From Acidimicrobiales bacterium (GTDB lineage: Bacteria; Actinomycetota; Acidimicrobiia; Acidimicrobiales; Aldehydirespiratoraceae): a DNA stretch of 43,253 nt. Position numbers and translations under genes: made by a program. Under the pieces are notes generated by a model. That model worked only from the letters and a program-made list of their open reading frames with translations, made no database searches and was not told the origin of the DNA. The stretch covers positions 1 to 43,253 of the forward strand of contig JAQWLJ010000004.1 of the NCBI GenBank assembly GCA_029247365.1. The letters run 5' to 3'. This document shows, in pieces, positions 24,256 to 31,532 of this stretch; position 1 is the stretch's first letter; every line of letters starts with the position of its first letter.

Positions 24256-24897
24256 CTAGGAAGCTGCGCGGGTGGCGACGAAGACCCAACCGTCAACGCC
24301 CGAGGCGGGCATGTGGGCGCCGTGCTCACGGACGTCGAGCGAAATGATCCCGTCGGCATCGAGCCCCTCGAGCTTCGGAACCAGGGTGTTCTCGCCAACG
24401 AAGACATCGTTGACACCGATGATCAGCGCCCCGCCGGGCATGATGATCCGACAGATTTCGTCGAGGGCGTCTGCGTAGACGTGACCGAACGAGAACACGC
24501 CCATCGCTGCGACCGCGCCGTACGCGCCGTCGACGATGTCGAGTGGATCGTTGAGATCGGCGCTCCAGAGATTGCGATAGATCTCAGTCGCCCGGGCGTT
24601 CTTGATCATCTCCGGCGAGTAGTCGATCCCGTCGATGATGTCGAAGCCAAGTTTGGCGAGTTCGCGGCCGAGGAGGCCAGTGCCACATCCGAGGTCGATC
24701 ACCGGTGTTGTGCGGTCAGTGACGTGCCTATCGAAAGCATCCCGGCAGCGGGCTGGCATCGCGTAGCCGCGGCCATCGACCAGTTCCTCGTCGTAGGACG
24801 CGGCCCAGGCCGAGTAAAACTCTTTCGTCTCGTGCTCTTTGATCGTGTACGCCCGCTCGTAGAAGCTGGAAATAGGACGATCGGTATCACTCCCCAT
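24256..24897 (-). CDS. Class I SAM-dependent methyltransferase
   Basis: This 213-residue protein has motif I PVIDLGCGTGLLGRELAKLG (around residue 68), then DGIDYSPEMIKNA and IMPGGALIIGVND, a standard small-molecule methyltransferase core of the Methyltransf_25/11 type. The N-terminal YSAWAASYDEELVDGRGY is the usual lid region. The substrate is unknown. It starts 10 bp after the pheA stop on the same strand, with a weak -10-like TAGAAC 6 nt before its ATG. Confidence 0.87.
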   Translation of the reverse strand: MGSDTDRPISSFYERAYTIKEHETKEFYSAWAASYDEELVDGRGYAMPARCRDAFDRHVTDRTTPVIDLGCGTGLLGRELAKLGFDIIDGIDYSPEMIKNARATEIYRNLWSADLNDPLDIVDGAYGAVAAMGVFSFGHVYADALDEICRIIMPGGALIIGVNDVFVGENTLVPKLEGLDADGIISLDVREHGAHMPASGVDGWVFVATRAAS

Positions 24898-24906
24898 ACG
24901 GGAGTT

Positions 24907-25839
24907 CTACTTGATCTGATCTCGCAGCGCTTCGAGCCACAGGTCAGCATGGGCGACCCCATCGCGGTTGGCTTCCTGCAGTTCGGTGGCGCCGTACGCT
25001 GACGGGTACGAGCCCAGGAACTTCACGTTGCCCTGCTTCATGTGGATGTTTCGCAAGGCGTCGCCGACAACCTCGTCGGAGATGTGGCCTTCGCAGTCGA
25101 TCAGGAAGCAGTAGTCGCCGAGGCCCTTGCGAGTTGGGCGGCTTTCGAGGCGGGTGAGGCTGATCGAGCGAGCGGCGAACTCTTGAAGAATGCCGACCAA
25201 GGAACCCGGGGCGTCCTCTCGCTGGTAGATCAAGATTGAGGTCTTGTCGTGACCCGATGGCGGGGTGATGCCATCACGACCGACAAGCACGAAGCGAGTT
25301 TGGTTCTCGGGGTGATCCTCGATGTCTGCAACGAGGATGTCGAGACCGTAGACCTCAGCGGAGCGAGTTGGTGCCACGGCCGCAGTGTCGGTTCGTCCGC
25401 TCCCGCCGAGCTCGCGGGCGGCGTCGGCGGTGGAGTTCGTGGCCTCGATCGCGGCGTGGCCGAGTTCGTCGGCCAGGAACCGGCGGCACTGGGCGTAGGC
25501 GATCGGGTACGACCTGACGTGTTTGATGTCGGCGAGCTGTACACCGGGTTGGACGAGGAGGTTGAGGCTGATGTTCATCACGACCTCGCGCTGGATCAGC
25601 AGCTCGTCGGCCTCGAACGCCAACGTGTCGAGGGTTGCGTTGACCGACCCCTCGATCATGTTCTCGATCGCGGCGAACCCGTAGTCGACCTCGCCTCGCT
25701 CAGTGGCCCGCAGTACCTCGACGATGCTGCCGGTAGGACGCAGGTCGAGCTTGGCGAGGTCAGGTTCGTTGCACAAGGCTTGCTCGGTGAAGGTACCGGC
25801 AGGGCCAAGGTAGGCGATCGAAGCGGGATGGTTGCTCAC
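24907..25839 (-). CDS. pheA: Prephenate dehydratase
   Basis: This 310-residue enzyme converts prephenate to phenylpyruvate in phenylalanine synthesis. The PDT domain starts with IAYLGPAGTFTEQAL and includes YGFAAIENMIEGSVNATLD and the catalytic Thr region QTRFVLVGRD; a C-terminal ACT domain (TSILIYQREDAPGSL ... LTRLESRPTRKGLGDYCFLIDCEGH) is the allosteric Phe-binding module, with the ESRP motif intact. The monofunctional form without chorismate mutase is typical of actinobacteria. GTG 25839 follows a TATCCT -10 by 7 nt, and a perfect inverted repeat covers the promoter. Confidence 0.95.
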   Translation of the reverse strand: MSNHPASIAYLGPAGTFTEQALCNEPDLAKLDLRPTGSIVEVLRATERGEVDYGFAAIENMIEGSVNATLDTLAFEADELLIQREVVMNISLNLLVQPGVQLADIKHVRSYPIAYAQCRRFLADELGHAAIEATNSTADAARELGGSGRTDTAAVAPTRSAEVYGLDILVADIEDHPENQTRFVLVGRDGITPPSGHDKTSILIYQREDAPGSLVGILQEFAARSISLTRLESRPTRKGLGDYCFLIDCEGHISDEVVGDALRNIHMKQGNVKFLGSYPSAYGATELQEANRDGVAHADLWLEALRDQIK

Positions 25840-25846
25840 GGGGGAG

Positions 25847-25852
25847 AGGATA
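25847..25852 (-). promoter_or_regulatory. -10 element of pheA
   Basis: TATCCT on the minus strand lies exactly 7 nt upstream of GTG 25839. Its first two bases lie within the neighbouring inverted repeat. Confidence 0.45.
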
Positions 25853-25879
25853 CGACCTCGGCGTGAAGCCGAGGTCGTA
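25851..25879. repeat. Perfect 12-bp inverted repeat (operator or terminator) upstream of pheA
   Basis: TACGACCTCGGC and its exact reverse complement are separated by GTGAA. On the plus strand the second arm is followed by CTTCCTTTTTG, a terminator-like tract, yet no plus-strand gene ends here. On the minus strand it occupies about -12 to -40 of pheA, where a repressor operator would sit. It also follows directly a permease-like gene fragment, so it may be that gene's old terminator. Confidence 0.6.
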
Positions 25880-25883
25880 CTTC

Positions 25884-25985
25884 CTTTTTGACCGACCCGG
25901 CCAGTAGGCCGCGAACGATGTGGTGCTGGAGACTGAAGCACACCAAGAGCGGCACGAACATCTGCATGCTGGCACCTGCGGTGCG
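25884..25985 (-). pseudogene. C-terminal remnant of a MalG-type sugar ABC transporter permease
   Basis: The minus-strand frame encodes TAGASMQMFVPLLVCFSLQ followed by HHIVRGLLAGSVKK, resembling the last 30 or so residues of carbohydrate ABC permeases, which typically end LQR.(F/I)V.GL.AG(A/S)VKG. The frame runs on through the inverted repeat rather than stopping after the VK-G position. Nothing upstream resembles the rest of a permease, because the desaturase begins on the other strand 112 bp away. I read it as a relic left by a deletion or replacement. The similarity is judged by eye. Confidence 0.45.
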
Positions 25986-26059
25986 TGGGCGCTCTGTTGG
26001 GCCGAAAGAGTCAGCGAATTTCGCGACGCAGTCGACTCGTACCCTCACTATTACTGCAG

Positions 26060-26089
26060 TTGAATCACCTGTGAGCTTGTATGTAATAT
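26060..26089 (+). promoter_or_regulatory. Near-consensus promoter of the desaturase gene
   Basis: TTGAAT (26060-26065) and TAATAT (26084-26089) are spaced 18 bp apart in a locally AT-rich stretch, the best sigma-A-like promoter in the window. The ATG follows the -10 by 7 nt, so the mRNA should be leaderless. Confidence 0.65.
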
Positions 26090-26096
26090 TCGCACG

Positions 26097-27146
26097 ATGG
26101 ATACCCCGTTCACGTCCACGGGCACGCTGCGACCTGCGATGTCGGTCTCGCCAGAGATGGACCACGACGATCGCGTCGCCCACTTCACCGGCGGTCTTGC
26201 GCCCAGCGCGGCGTCGATCCCCCCGTTTGAGGGCTCTGATCGACTCCGTTCCGACGGACGGCCAAAGCCCGAGTTCCGAGCCGAACTGCGACGGATCCCA
26301 AACGCACGCAACGTGCTCCACGCCGTTATCGCTCTCGGCCTGCCATTCGCGTACACCTGGCTGGCCGTCACGGCCGGCGCCTGGCCACTCGTCGCCACCA
26401 TCCCCACGTGGATCTTCGTCTTCGTGATGATGGGCAGCTGGTTTCAGCGGGCACTCACCCTTCACCACGAGTCCGCGCACCGACTGCTTTTCTCCAACCG
26501 GCGCTGGAACGATCTCATCGGCGAGAAGCTGATTGGCTGGCTTGTGTTCGGCGACGGCGGCAATGGCTACCGACTCGTGCACACGCAGCACCACCGCGAC
26601 GAGTTCGGTGAGAAGGAACCCGACTTCCTCCTGTATTCGCTCTATCCGGTCGAGAAGGCGTCGCTGCGGCGCAAACTTGTCCGTGATGCGGTGGGGATCT
26701 CCGGCTACAAGAATCTGAAGCCAGCCTTCGTTGGTCTCTTCAAATCCGCCCGGCGGATGCGGGCGATCCGCTACCTCTCCGGGCAACTCTTCGTCTTCTC
26801 GGTGTTTGCAGTCTTCGGCGTGTGGTGGGCGTATTTCCTGCTGTGGCTCTTGCCATGGGCGACCTATTTTCGGGTGTTCAACCGGCTGCGGGCGCTGGCT
26901 GAGCATGGTGGCATGACCCGCTCGCCTGACCGGCGATTCACCACTCACGACATCAAGCAAGGCTTTCTTGCCAAGTACGTGTTCTTGTCGCAGGGCATCG
27001 GCTTCCACCTCGCGCACCACGTTGACTCCGGCATCCCGATGAGCAATCTCGCCAAGCTGCACGCGGCGCTCGAGGAGGACGGCTACATCGTCCCCGGCAT
27101 GACGCAGTCGAGCTACTGGTCGTTCTTCCGCACCCTCTCGCGGTGA
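26097..27146 (+). CDS. Membrane fatty acid desaturase / hydroxylase
   Basis: This 349-residue di-iron membrane enzyme has three histidine clusters: HHESAH (near residue 123), HTQHH (near residue 161) and HLAHH (near residue 303), the H-x(3-4)-H / H-x(2-3)-HH pattern of the FA_desaturase family. Hydrophobic segments flank them (AVIALGLPFAYTWLAV, LFVFSVFAVFGVWWAYFLL). It would introduce a double bond or hydroxyl into a fatty acyl or carotenoid chain. The hydrophilic N-terminus of about 75 residues is long. It has its own strong promoter. A PaaX-like regulator follows after 7 bp, which may control this unit. Confidence 0.9.
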   Translation: MDTPFTSTGTLRPAMSVSPEMDHDDRVAHFTGGLAPSAASIPPFEGSDRLRSDGRPKPEFRAELRRIPNARNVLHAVIALGLPFAYTWLAVTAGAWPLVATIPTWIFVFVMMGSWFQRALTLHHESAHRLLFSNRRWNDLIGEKLIGWLVFGDGGNGYRLVHTQHHRDEFGEKEPDFLLYSLYPVEKASLRRKLVRDAVGISGYKNLKPAFVGLFKSARRMRAIRYLSGQLFVFSVFAVFGVWWAYFLLWLLPWATYFRVFNRLRALAEHGGMTRSPDRRFTTHDIKQGFLAKYVFLSQGIGFHLAHHVDSGIPMSNLAKLHAALEEDGYIVPGMTQSSYWSFFRTLSR

Positions 27147-27153
27147 TCCGCCG

Positions 27154-27951
27154 ATGATCGACCCCGGGCTCTCGGCCCGGTCCGTCGTTGCGTCGACTCT
27201 GCTCGGCACGAGCCCACCGCAGCTCCCGGGTCGGCTTCTCGTCGCCTTCGCCGAGGAGTTTGGGATCCGTGCCGGCACAACGCGCACGGCGTTGTCTCGC
27301 ATGGTCGATCGCGGTGAGCTCGCTCGCTTTGTCGGCGGGAACTACGTCCTCGCCGGCGACCTCCTCGAACGTCACCATCGCCAAGAGGCCGGCCTGCACC
27401 CGTCGGCTCGCGAGTGGGATGGATCGTGGGAGATGGTGGTCGTACCAACCGGAGCTCGCTCATCGGGCGAACGCGCAGCGCTTCGTCGCGCCTGCGATCA
27501 CCTGGGGTTGGGGGAGCGGCGCGACGGTGTCTGGCTTCGGCCTGCGAACCTTTCGCCCGATCGTCTCCCTGCAGCCTCTCGCGTCGTCGAGGCGCAGGCC
27601 GAGAGGTGGACCGCACGCCCCGCCGGCGACAGCCGAGCGCTGGTCACTGAACTGTTCGACCTCGAGCGCTGGACTGCCCGCTCCCGAACCCTCATCGAGG
27701 CGCTCGACCACGAACTCGACTCGCTCACCGACGGTTTTGTGCTCGCCGCTGCTGCCCTGCGCCACCTCGTAGCGGATCCAATCCTTCCACCCGAACTCGC
27801 CCCTGCCGAGTGGGCAGCAGCCGAACTCCGTTCTGCGTATTCGACGTACTTGGCTCGCTACCAGGCATCGCTGCGCGCCTTCTTCCGAGCTCAGCTCGCC
27901 ACTCCGAGTGACGATGCCCCCGCCGGGCGAGGTCCTACAGTGGCGTCATGA
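27154..27951 (+). CDS. PaaX-family transcriptional regulator
   Basis: This 265-residue protein has an N-terminal winged helix (TLLGTSPPQLPGRLLVAFAEEFGI, where the recognition helix region RAGTTRTALSRMVDRG follows) and a C-terminal PaaX domain with GSWEMVVVP and RRDGVWLRPANL. PaaX proteins repress aromatic or fatty-acid catabolic genes and respond to CoA thioesters such as phenylacetyl-CoA. No phenylacetate pathway genes are nearby, so its target may be the desaturase gene upstream. ATG 27154 follows that gene by 7 bp; its end overlaps the MBL gene by 4 bp. Confidence 0.88.
   Translation: MIDPGLSARSVVASTLLGTSPPQLPGRLLVAFAEEFGIRAGTTRTALSRMVDRGELARFVGGNYVLAGDLLERHHRQEAGLHPSAREWDGSWEMVVVPTGARSSGERAALRRACDHLGLGERRDGVWLRPANLSPDRLPAASRVVEAQAERWTARPAGDSRALVTELFDLERWTARSRTLIEALDHELDSLTDGFVLAAAALRHLVADPILPPELAPAEWAAAELRSAYSTYLARYQASLRAFFRAQLATPSDDAPAGRGPTVAS
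27936..27941 (+). promoter_or_regulatory. -10 element of the MBL-fold gene
   Basis: TACAGT lies within the last codons of the PaaX-like gene, 6 nt upstream of ATG 27948. Confidence 0.4.
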
Positions 27952-28670
27952 CCGACTCGAGCGATCGCTTCTACTTCCGTCAGCTGCTCTCCGGCCGGGA
28001 CTTCGCCCAGGCCGATCCGATGGCGCAGCAGATGGTGAATTTCGTGTACGCCATCGGCGACCGCCAGACAGGTGAAGCGGTCCTCGTCGACCCCGCCTAC
28101 GACGTCAACGCGCTCGTCGACGTTCTCGAGGTCGACGGCATGACCTGCACCGGTGTGCTCGCTACCCACTATCACCCGGACCATGTCGGCGGTTCCATGA
28201 TGGGCTTCGAGCTCGAGGGGGTCGCTGCGCTTCTTGACCGCGTCGATGTCCCCATTCACATCCAGGCCCAGGAAGCCGAGTACGTCCGCAAGGTCACTGG
28301 CGTTACCGATGAGTCACTCGTGCACCATGCAAGCGGTGACATTGTGCGGGTTGGCGACGTCGAGATTGAGCTGATCCACACGCCCGGTCATACGCCGGGC
28401 AGCCAGTGTTTCCTTGTCGACGGTCGCCTCGTGGCTGGTGACACGCTCTTCCTCGATGGATGCGGCCGCACCGACCTTCCCGGCTCGGATCCCGAGGAGA
28501 TGTATGAGAGCCTCACGACCCGTCTCGGCCGGATCAGCGACGACACGATCCTGTGCCCGGGCCACCAGTACTCAGCTGAACCCACCGCCACGATGGGACA
28601 CACCCGTGAGCGAAACATCGTGTTCCGGCCATCCACCAGGGAGCAGTGGATGATGCTCTTTGCGAACTGA
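27948..28670 (+). CDS. Metallo-beta-lactamase fold hydrolase (glyoxalase II / persulfide dioxygenase-like)
   Basis: In this 240-residue protein the metal-binding motif is THYHPDHVGG (H-x-H-x-D-H), followed by HTPGHTPGS, GDTLFLDGCGRTDLPGSDPEEMYESL and CPGHQYS, matching the glyoxalase II/ETHE1-like branch. The GCGRTDLPG phrase is typical of persulfide dioxygenase and Blh-type proteins, so sulfur chemistry is possible, but hydrolysis of glutathione or mycothiol thioesters is an alternative. It converges on the zinc-ribbon gene; only 3 bp separate their stops if that gene is read through its amber codon. Confidence 0.88.
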   Translation: MTDSSDRFYFRQLLSGRDFAQADPMAQQMVNFVYAIGDRQTGEAVLVDPAYDVNALVDVLEVDGMTCTGVLATHYHPDHVGGSMMGFELEGVAALLDRVDVPIHIQAQEAEYVRKVTGVTDESLVHHASGDIVRVGDVEIELIHTPGHTPGSQCFLVDGRLVAGDTLFLDGCGRTDLPGSDPEEMYESLTTRLGRISDDTILCPGHQYSAEPTATMGHTRERNIVFRPSTREQWMMLFAN

Positions 28671-28673
28671 GTG

Positions 28674-29141
28674 TCAGTGCTTCTTCTGCTGCCACATGTG
28701 GCAGCATCCGTCGCATGAGTACTACTCGATGCTGTTGAAGATGTCGATGAGGTCGCGCTTTGCGACACTGCTGCAGCCCTGACACGGAGCAGTCGGCTGC
28801 GCATTAAGCATCGGATCGAGCGTGGCTCCGGTCAGATCGATGGTGGTGGTTTCATCGACCTCACCGAACCCAGCGTCGGTGACCTGGGCAGTCGCGTTGT
28901 CGGCACTCCGAATGAGACCTGGCTCGGTGAGCTCGTTGCCAAAGAGGTTGCTGACTCCAGCACTGTCGCCGATCATCTGGAGCCAGAGTTGGACAGAAGG
29001 TCCGACGTTCGGGATCAATTGGCGTTCTTGCTTGCGGAGGTCGATGACACCGGCTGGTTCAGGGACGTCGTTGTTGATCTCGTAACCCGCTTCTCGCGCC
29101 CGCTTGAGGGCGGCGAGTCGAAGACGCCTTGAGATACTCAT
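28674..29141 (-). pseudogene. Zinc-ribbon protein gene interrupted by an in-frame TAG
   Basis: From ATG 29141, which is preceded by GGAGGAA at good spacing, the frame runs 139 codons to TAG at 28724-28722 (CQGC near residue 122, ending FNSIE). Beyond the TAG the same frame continues 15 codons, YSCDGCCHMWQQKKH, then TGA at 28676-28674, 3 bp from the convergent MBL stop. Together CQGC and SCDGC form two CxxC knuckles 17 residues apart (counting the TAG position), as in a zinc ribbon, and the intact gene fits the available space exactly. The N-terminus (SISRRLRLAALKRAREAGYE) is basic and helical. Either a recent nonsense mutation has truncated the gene, or TAG is read through. The function is unknown. 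Confidence 0.6.
28687..28706. repeat. 20-bp perfect palindrome
   Basis: TGCTGCCACATGTGGCAGCA is its own reverse complement. It lies in the convergent space between the MBL gene and the zinc-ribbon gene. No T-tract follows on either strand. It also encodes the post-TAG residues C-C-H-M-W-Q-Q, so the symmetry may be coincidental or may help end transcription. Confidence 0.5.
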
Positions 29142-29239
29142 CCCGACTTCCTCCGGTGACTCATCCCTGCGGGGACAGGCTGCAGTCCGTCAGACGGCGC
29201 GCCCTGCAACCAGGAGAAAGATGGTCCAAACGGCCTATA

Positions 29240-29899
29240 TCAGTCCAGTGTTTGGGCGATGAGTCCTGCGATTGACGCGTGATCCCAGCTCGGGGCCACG
29301 CCCGACGCCTCGAGTAGCCGCGAAGCAATCTGGTCGGCATCGAGCGGCTGGACCTCGACCAGCCCGCGGACGATGGTGCCGAGATATGCCGCCGATGGCG
29401 GTCCGGGCTCGCGAAGCTCGGGTGGCTCTGGACTCGTGAAGGTGAGGACCGGGTAGCGGTCGACGGGAGGGAGCGTGAGAACCTGTCCGTACGGCCGGTT
29501 AGCCACGAGTTGACGATCGCCGACAGGACGGTGGGCGTCGACTGGCAGCGAAGTATCAAGCCGGTTCTCCTGAGCCAAAATGTCCTCGAATTGCTCCCGG
29601 GTGATCAGGTATCGCCGCCCCAGCCCGCCGGAATCTGTCAGGCCGTGCTCGAGGAACGCTGGGGATCCGCCCCAGCCCACCGAGTGGCCACGGAAGCAGA
29701 CCGCGTGCGGAAACGTGATCGGTCCGTCGTCGACCGGTGGCGACGCGTCGCGGGCGCCACGGTGCACGTGGGTGCCGCCGGGAGGTGAGCCACCCTCCAG
29801 ATACGCACGGAACCGCTGAGGGGAGCAATTGGAGCCGTAGCAGGCGTACCAAACGAGTTCGGTCACGTCGGAGGTCACCGGCTGACCGTACGTGATCAC
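29240..29899 (-). CDS. Gamma-glutamylcyclotransferase-like protein
   Basis: This 219-residue protein has the fold signature near the N-terminus: VWYACYGSNCSPQRFRAYLEG (W-Y-x-x-YGSN), then GARDASPP and FRGHSVGWGGSPAFL. Related actinobacterial proteins are sometimes misannotated as histone deacetylase. GGCT-like enzymes release 5-oxoproline from gamma-glutamyl amines, but the substrate here is unknown and the catalytic acid cannot be assigned by eye. GTG 29899 is used; a later in-frame GTG just before the TSDVTELVWY segment is possible. Its start codon coincides with the truncated edge of the EAL pseudogene on the opposite strand. No ribosome-binding site or -10 element is evident. Confidence 0.72.
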   Translation of the reverse strand: MITYGQPVTSDVTELVWYACYGSNCSPQRFRAYLEGGSPPGGTHVHRGARDASPPVDDGPITFPHAVCFRGHSVGWGGSPAFLEHGLTDSGGLGRRYLITREQFEDILAQENRLDTSLPVDAHRPVGDRQLVANRPYGQVLTLPPVDRYPVLTFTSPEPPELREPGPPSAAYLGTIVRGLVEVQPLDADQIASRLLEASGVAPSWDHASIAGLIAQTLD

Positions 29900-30513
29900 T
29901 GACCGAGGCAGCGACCCGAGTCCTTGACCTTGCGATCGAAGCGATGGCCGACGTTCCCGGCGTGGCTGTCACGGTCAACATGCCGGTGCGCAACCTGTAC
30001 CAACGTAACCTTCCAGACGAGCTCGCCGAACGGCTCGAGGCCAGCAGCATCGGACCGGAACGACTCATCATCGAGATCACCGAGTGAGAGATCATGGAGG
30101 ACAACCGAGTGATCTTCGACGTGCTCGAAGCGGTCGACGCGCTCGGTGTCCAGATATCGATTGATGACTTCGGCACCGGTTTTTCATCGCTGACGCACCT
30201 GCGGCGCCTCCCGATTCACGAGATCAAGATCGACCGGTCGTTCATTGGGGACATGCTTGCCCGCGAAAATGATCGCATCATTGCCCGGTCGATCATCGAT
30301 CTTGCCCACAATCTCGGTCACCGAGTCGTTGCTGAAGGTGTTGAGGACGCGGCAACACTCGAACTGTTGCGCGAACTGGGGTGCGAGATGGCCCAGGGCT
30401 TCCTGTTCAGCCAACCTGGTCCGCTGGGTCAGATCTGCGCGCTGCTTGATACCGGCACGGCGATTGGCAGGATGGCCGTATCGGCTGGCCGACATCGTCT
30501 TGAGATCGAGTAA
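29896..30513 (+). pseudogene. Truncated EAL-domain (c-di-GMP phosphodiesterase) pseudogene with in-frame TGA
   Basis: The plus frame encodes the later part of an EAL domain: SLTEAATRVLDLAIEAM, VTVNMPVRNLYQ, LIIEITE, then TGA at 30085-30087, and in the same frame EIMEDN, ISIDDFGTGFSSL, HEIKIDRSFIGDM, VAEGVED and MAQGFLFSQP, ending at 30513. EAL proteins hydrolyse c-di-GMP. The first third, with the E-(A/V)-L motif and the QPI segment, is missing; the frame is closed by TGA at 29893-29895, just where the opposing GGCT-like gene begins. The stop replaces the residue usually occupied by Ser/Gly/Asn in EITE(S)xxM. Lost N-terminus plus internal stop indicate a dead gene. A 139-codon ORF remains from ATG 30094. 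Confidence 0.8.
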
Positions 30514-30611
30514 CTGGTCCGCCGGCAACGGCGCAGGTATGCGCCGACACATGACTTTGGCCGTCGCGTGGCTTGTCTTCCCTCCCCATCAGCTCGGCTC
30601 GGACTGGCACC

Positions 30612-30653
30612 GGACCAGAAAAGCACGAAACCCTCGAACCAGTGGTTCGAGGG
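30612..30653 (-). terminator. Rho-independent terminator of tRNA-Leu
   Basis: CCCTCGAACC and GGTTCGAGGG form a perfect 10-bp stem with a 3-nt loop, 11 bp beyond the tRNA 3' end. On the minus strand it is followed by TTTCGTGCTTTTCTGG, a moderately T-rich tail. Confidence 0.75.
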
Positions 30654-30663
30654 TCACGAGTTG

Positions 30664-30747
30664 TGCGCGAGGAGGGACTTGAACCCTCACACCCTTTCGG
30701 GCACAGGCACCTGAAGCCTGCGCGTCTGCCAATTCCGCCACTCGCGC
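30664..30747 (-). tRNA. tRNA-Leu (anticodon CAG)
   Basis: This 84-nt class II tRNA on the minus strand has acceptor GCGCGAG pairing with CTCGCGC and discriminator A. The anticodon loop TTCAGGT holds CAG, reading CTG, the favoured Leu codon at this GC content. A long variable arm (GCCCGAAAGGGT region) is present and CCA is not encoded. A hairpin terminator follows. Confidence 0.95.
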
Positions 30748-30807
30748 GCGGCGCACCGGAAGATGCTTTTTCGAGGCTACCGCAACGTCGGTTGGATGGG
30801 GCAGAGG

Positions 30808-30813
30808 TAATCT
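30808..30813 (+). promoter_or_regulatory. -10 element of fhaA
   Basis: TAATCT lies exactly 7 nt upstream of GTG 30821. It would drive the Fha/PP2C/RodA/PbpA cluster as a leaderless transcript. Confidence 0.5.
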
Positions 30814-30820
30814 CGTCGCT

Positions 30821-31477
30821 GTGCGCCTGCGATCCATGGAACGACGCCTTGAGCGGTTTGTCGAAGGTGCTGTCGGACGTTTTTTTCGCGGGGGCGTCCG
30901 GCCCGTCGAGATCGGGCACCGAATCGCTCGCGAGATGGCCGACTCGCGCTCGGTTGGGGTGCGCGGCCAGTCGGTGGTCGCCAACGTCTTTGAGGTCGTC
31001 TTAGCCACTTCCGACCTCGAACGCTTTGCAGAAGTAGAGGATTCGCTGGTCCGCGAACTCTCCGACGCAGCTCGCGAGACCGCTCGCGACGAGGGCTGGG
31101 AGTTCATGGGTCCAGTGGGAATCACGTTCAGCGGCACCGACTCACTCCGTGGTGGCCAGATCACGGTCCATGCTCGCATGAAGGAATCTGACGGCGCGAG
31201 CGGCGTGCTGCATCTGGGGTCGGGCCAGCAGGTCGTGCTTGGTGAGTTTCGCGTCACGTTGGGCCGGCTATCGGAGTGCACGGTCACCTTCGACGACACC
31301 AACGTCAGCCGGGAGCACGCCGAAATCCGACCGGACGGTGACGGCTTCGTCCTTACCGATCTTGGGTCCACCAACGGCACGGCAGTCAACGACGAAGGGG
31401 TGACCCAGCGGCGCCTAGAGAACGGCGACCGGATTGTGTTCGGCGGCACGACAAGTATCGAGTTCCGGGCGGGTTGA
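30821..31477 (+). CDS. fhaA: FhaA-like protein (DUF3662 + FHA domain)
   Basis: In this 218-residue protein the N-terminal DUF3662 region opens with MERRLERFVEGAVGRFF and VRPVEIGHRIAREM, the FhaA signature. The C-terminal FHA domain has the phosphothreonine-binding set GRLSECTVTFDD, VSREHAEI and DLGSTNGTAVN. In mycobacteria FhaA binds phosphorylated partners of PknB, including the flippase MviN, and regulates peptidoglycan synthesis. The linker between domains is short compared with M. tuberculosis FhaA (527 residues). It is the first gene of the cluster on the plus strand. Confidence 0.92.
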   Translation: MRLRSMERRLERFVEGAVGRFFRGGVRPVEIGHRIAREMADSRSVGVRGQSVVANVFEVVLATSDLERFAEVEDSLVRELSDAARETARDEGWEFMGPVGITFSGTDSLRGGQITVHARMKESDGASGVLHLGSGQQVVLGEFRVTLGRLSECTVTFDDTNVSREHAEIRPDGDGFVLTDLGSTNGTAVNDEGVTQRRLENGDRIVFGGTTSIEFRAG

Positions 31478-31517
31478 CCCCGCAGGCCGCGAACCCTCTG
31501 CGGCTCGGGGAAGCAAC

Positions 31518-31523
31518 TACCAT
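31518..31523 (+). promoter_or_regulatory. -10 element of fhaB
   Basis: TACCAT lies 9 nt upstream of GTG 31533, in the 55-bp gap after fhaA. Confidence 0.35.
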
Positions 31524-31532
31524 CGTCGCACT

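Noticed and set aside
25836-27302. 488-codon minus-strand ORF across the desaturase
   Set aside because: It is antisense to a gene with three intact His boxes and its composition is that of a shadow frame. Only its last 35 or so codons, beyond the desaturase, resemble a real protein (permease relic).
30085-30087. TGA in the EAL frame as a selenocysteine codon
   Set aside because: EAL proteins do not use Sec here (the position is normally Ser/Gly/Asn), no SECIS-like hairpin follows, and the N-terminal third of the domain is missing, so a pseudogene is the simpler reading.
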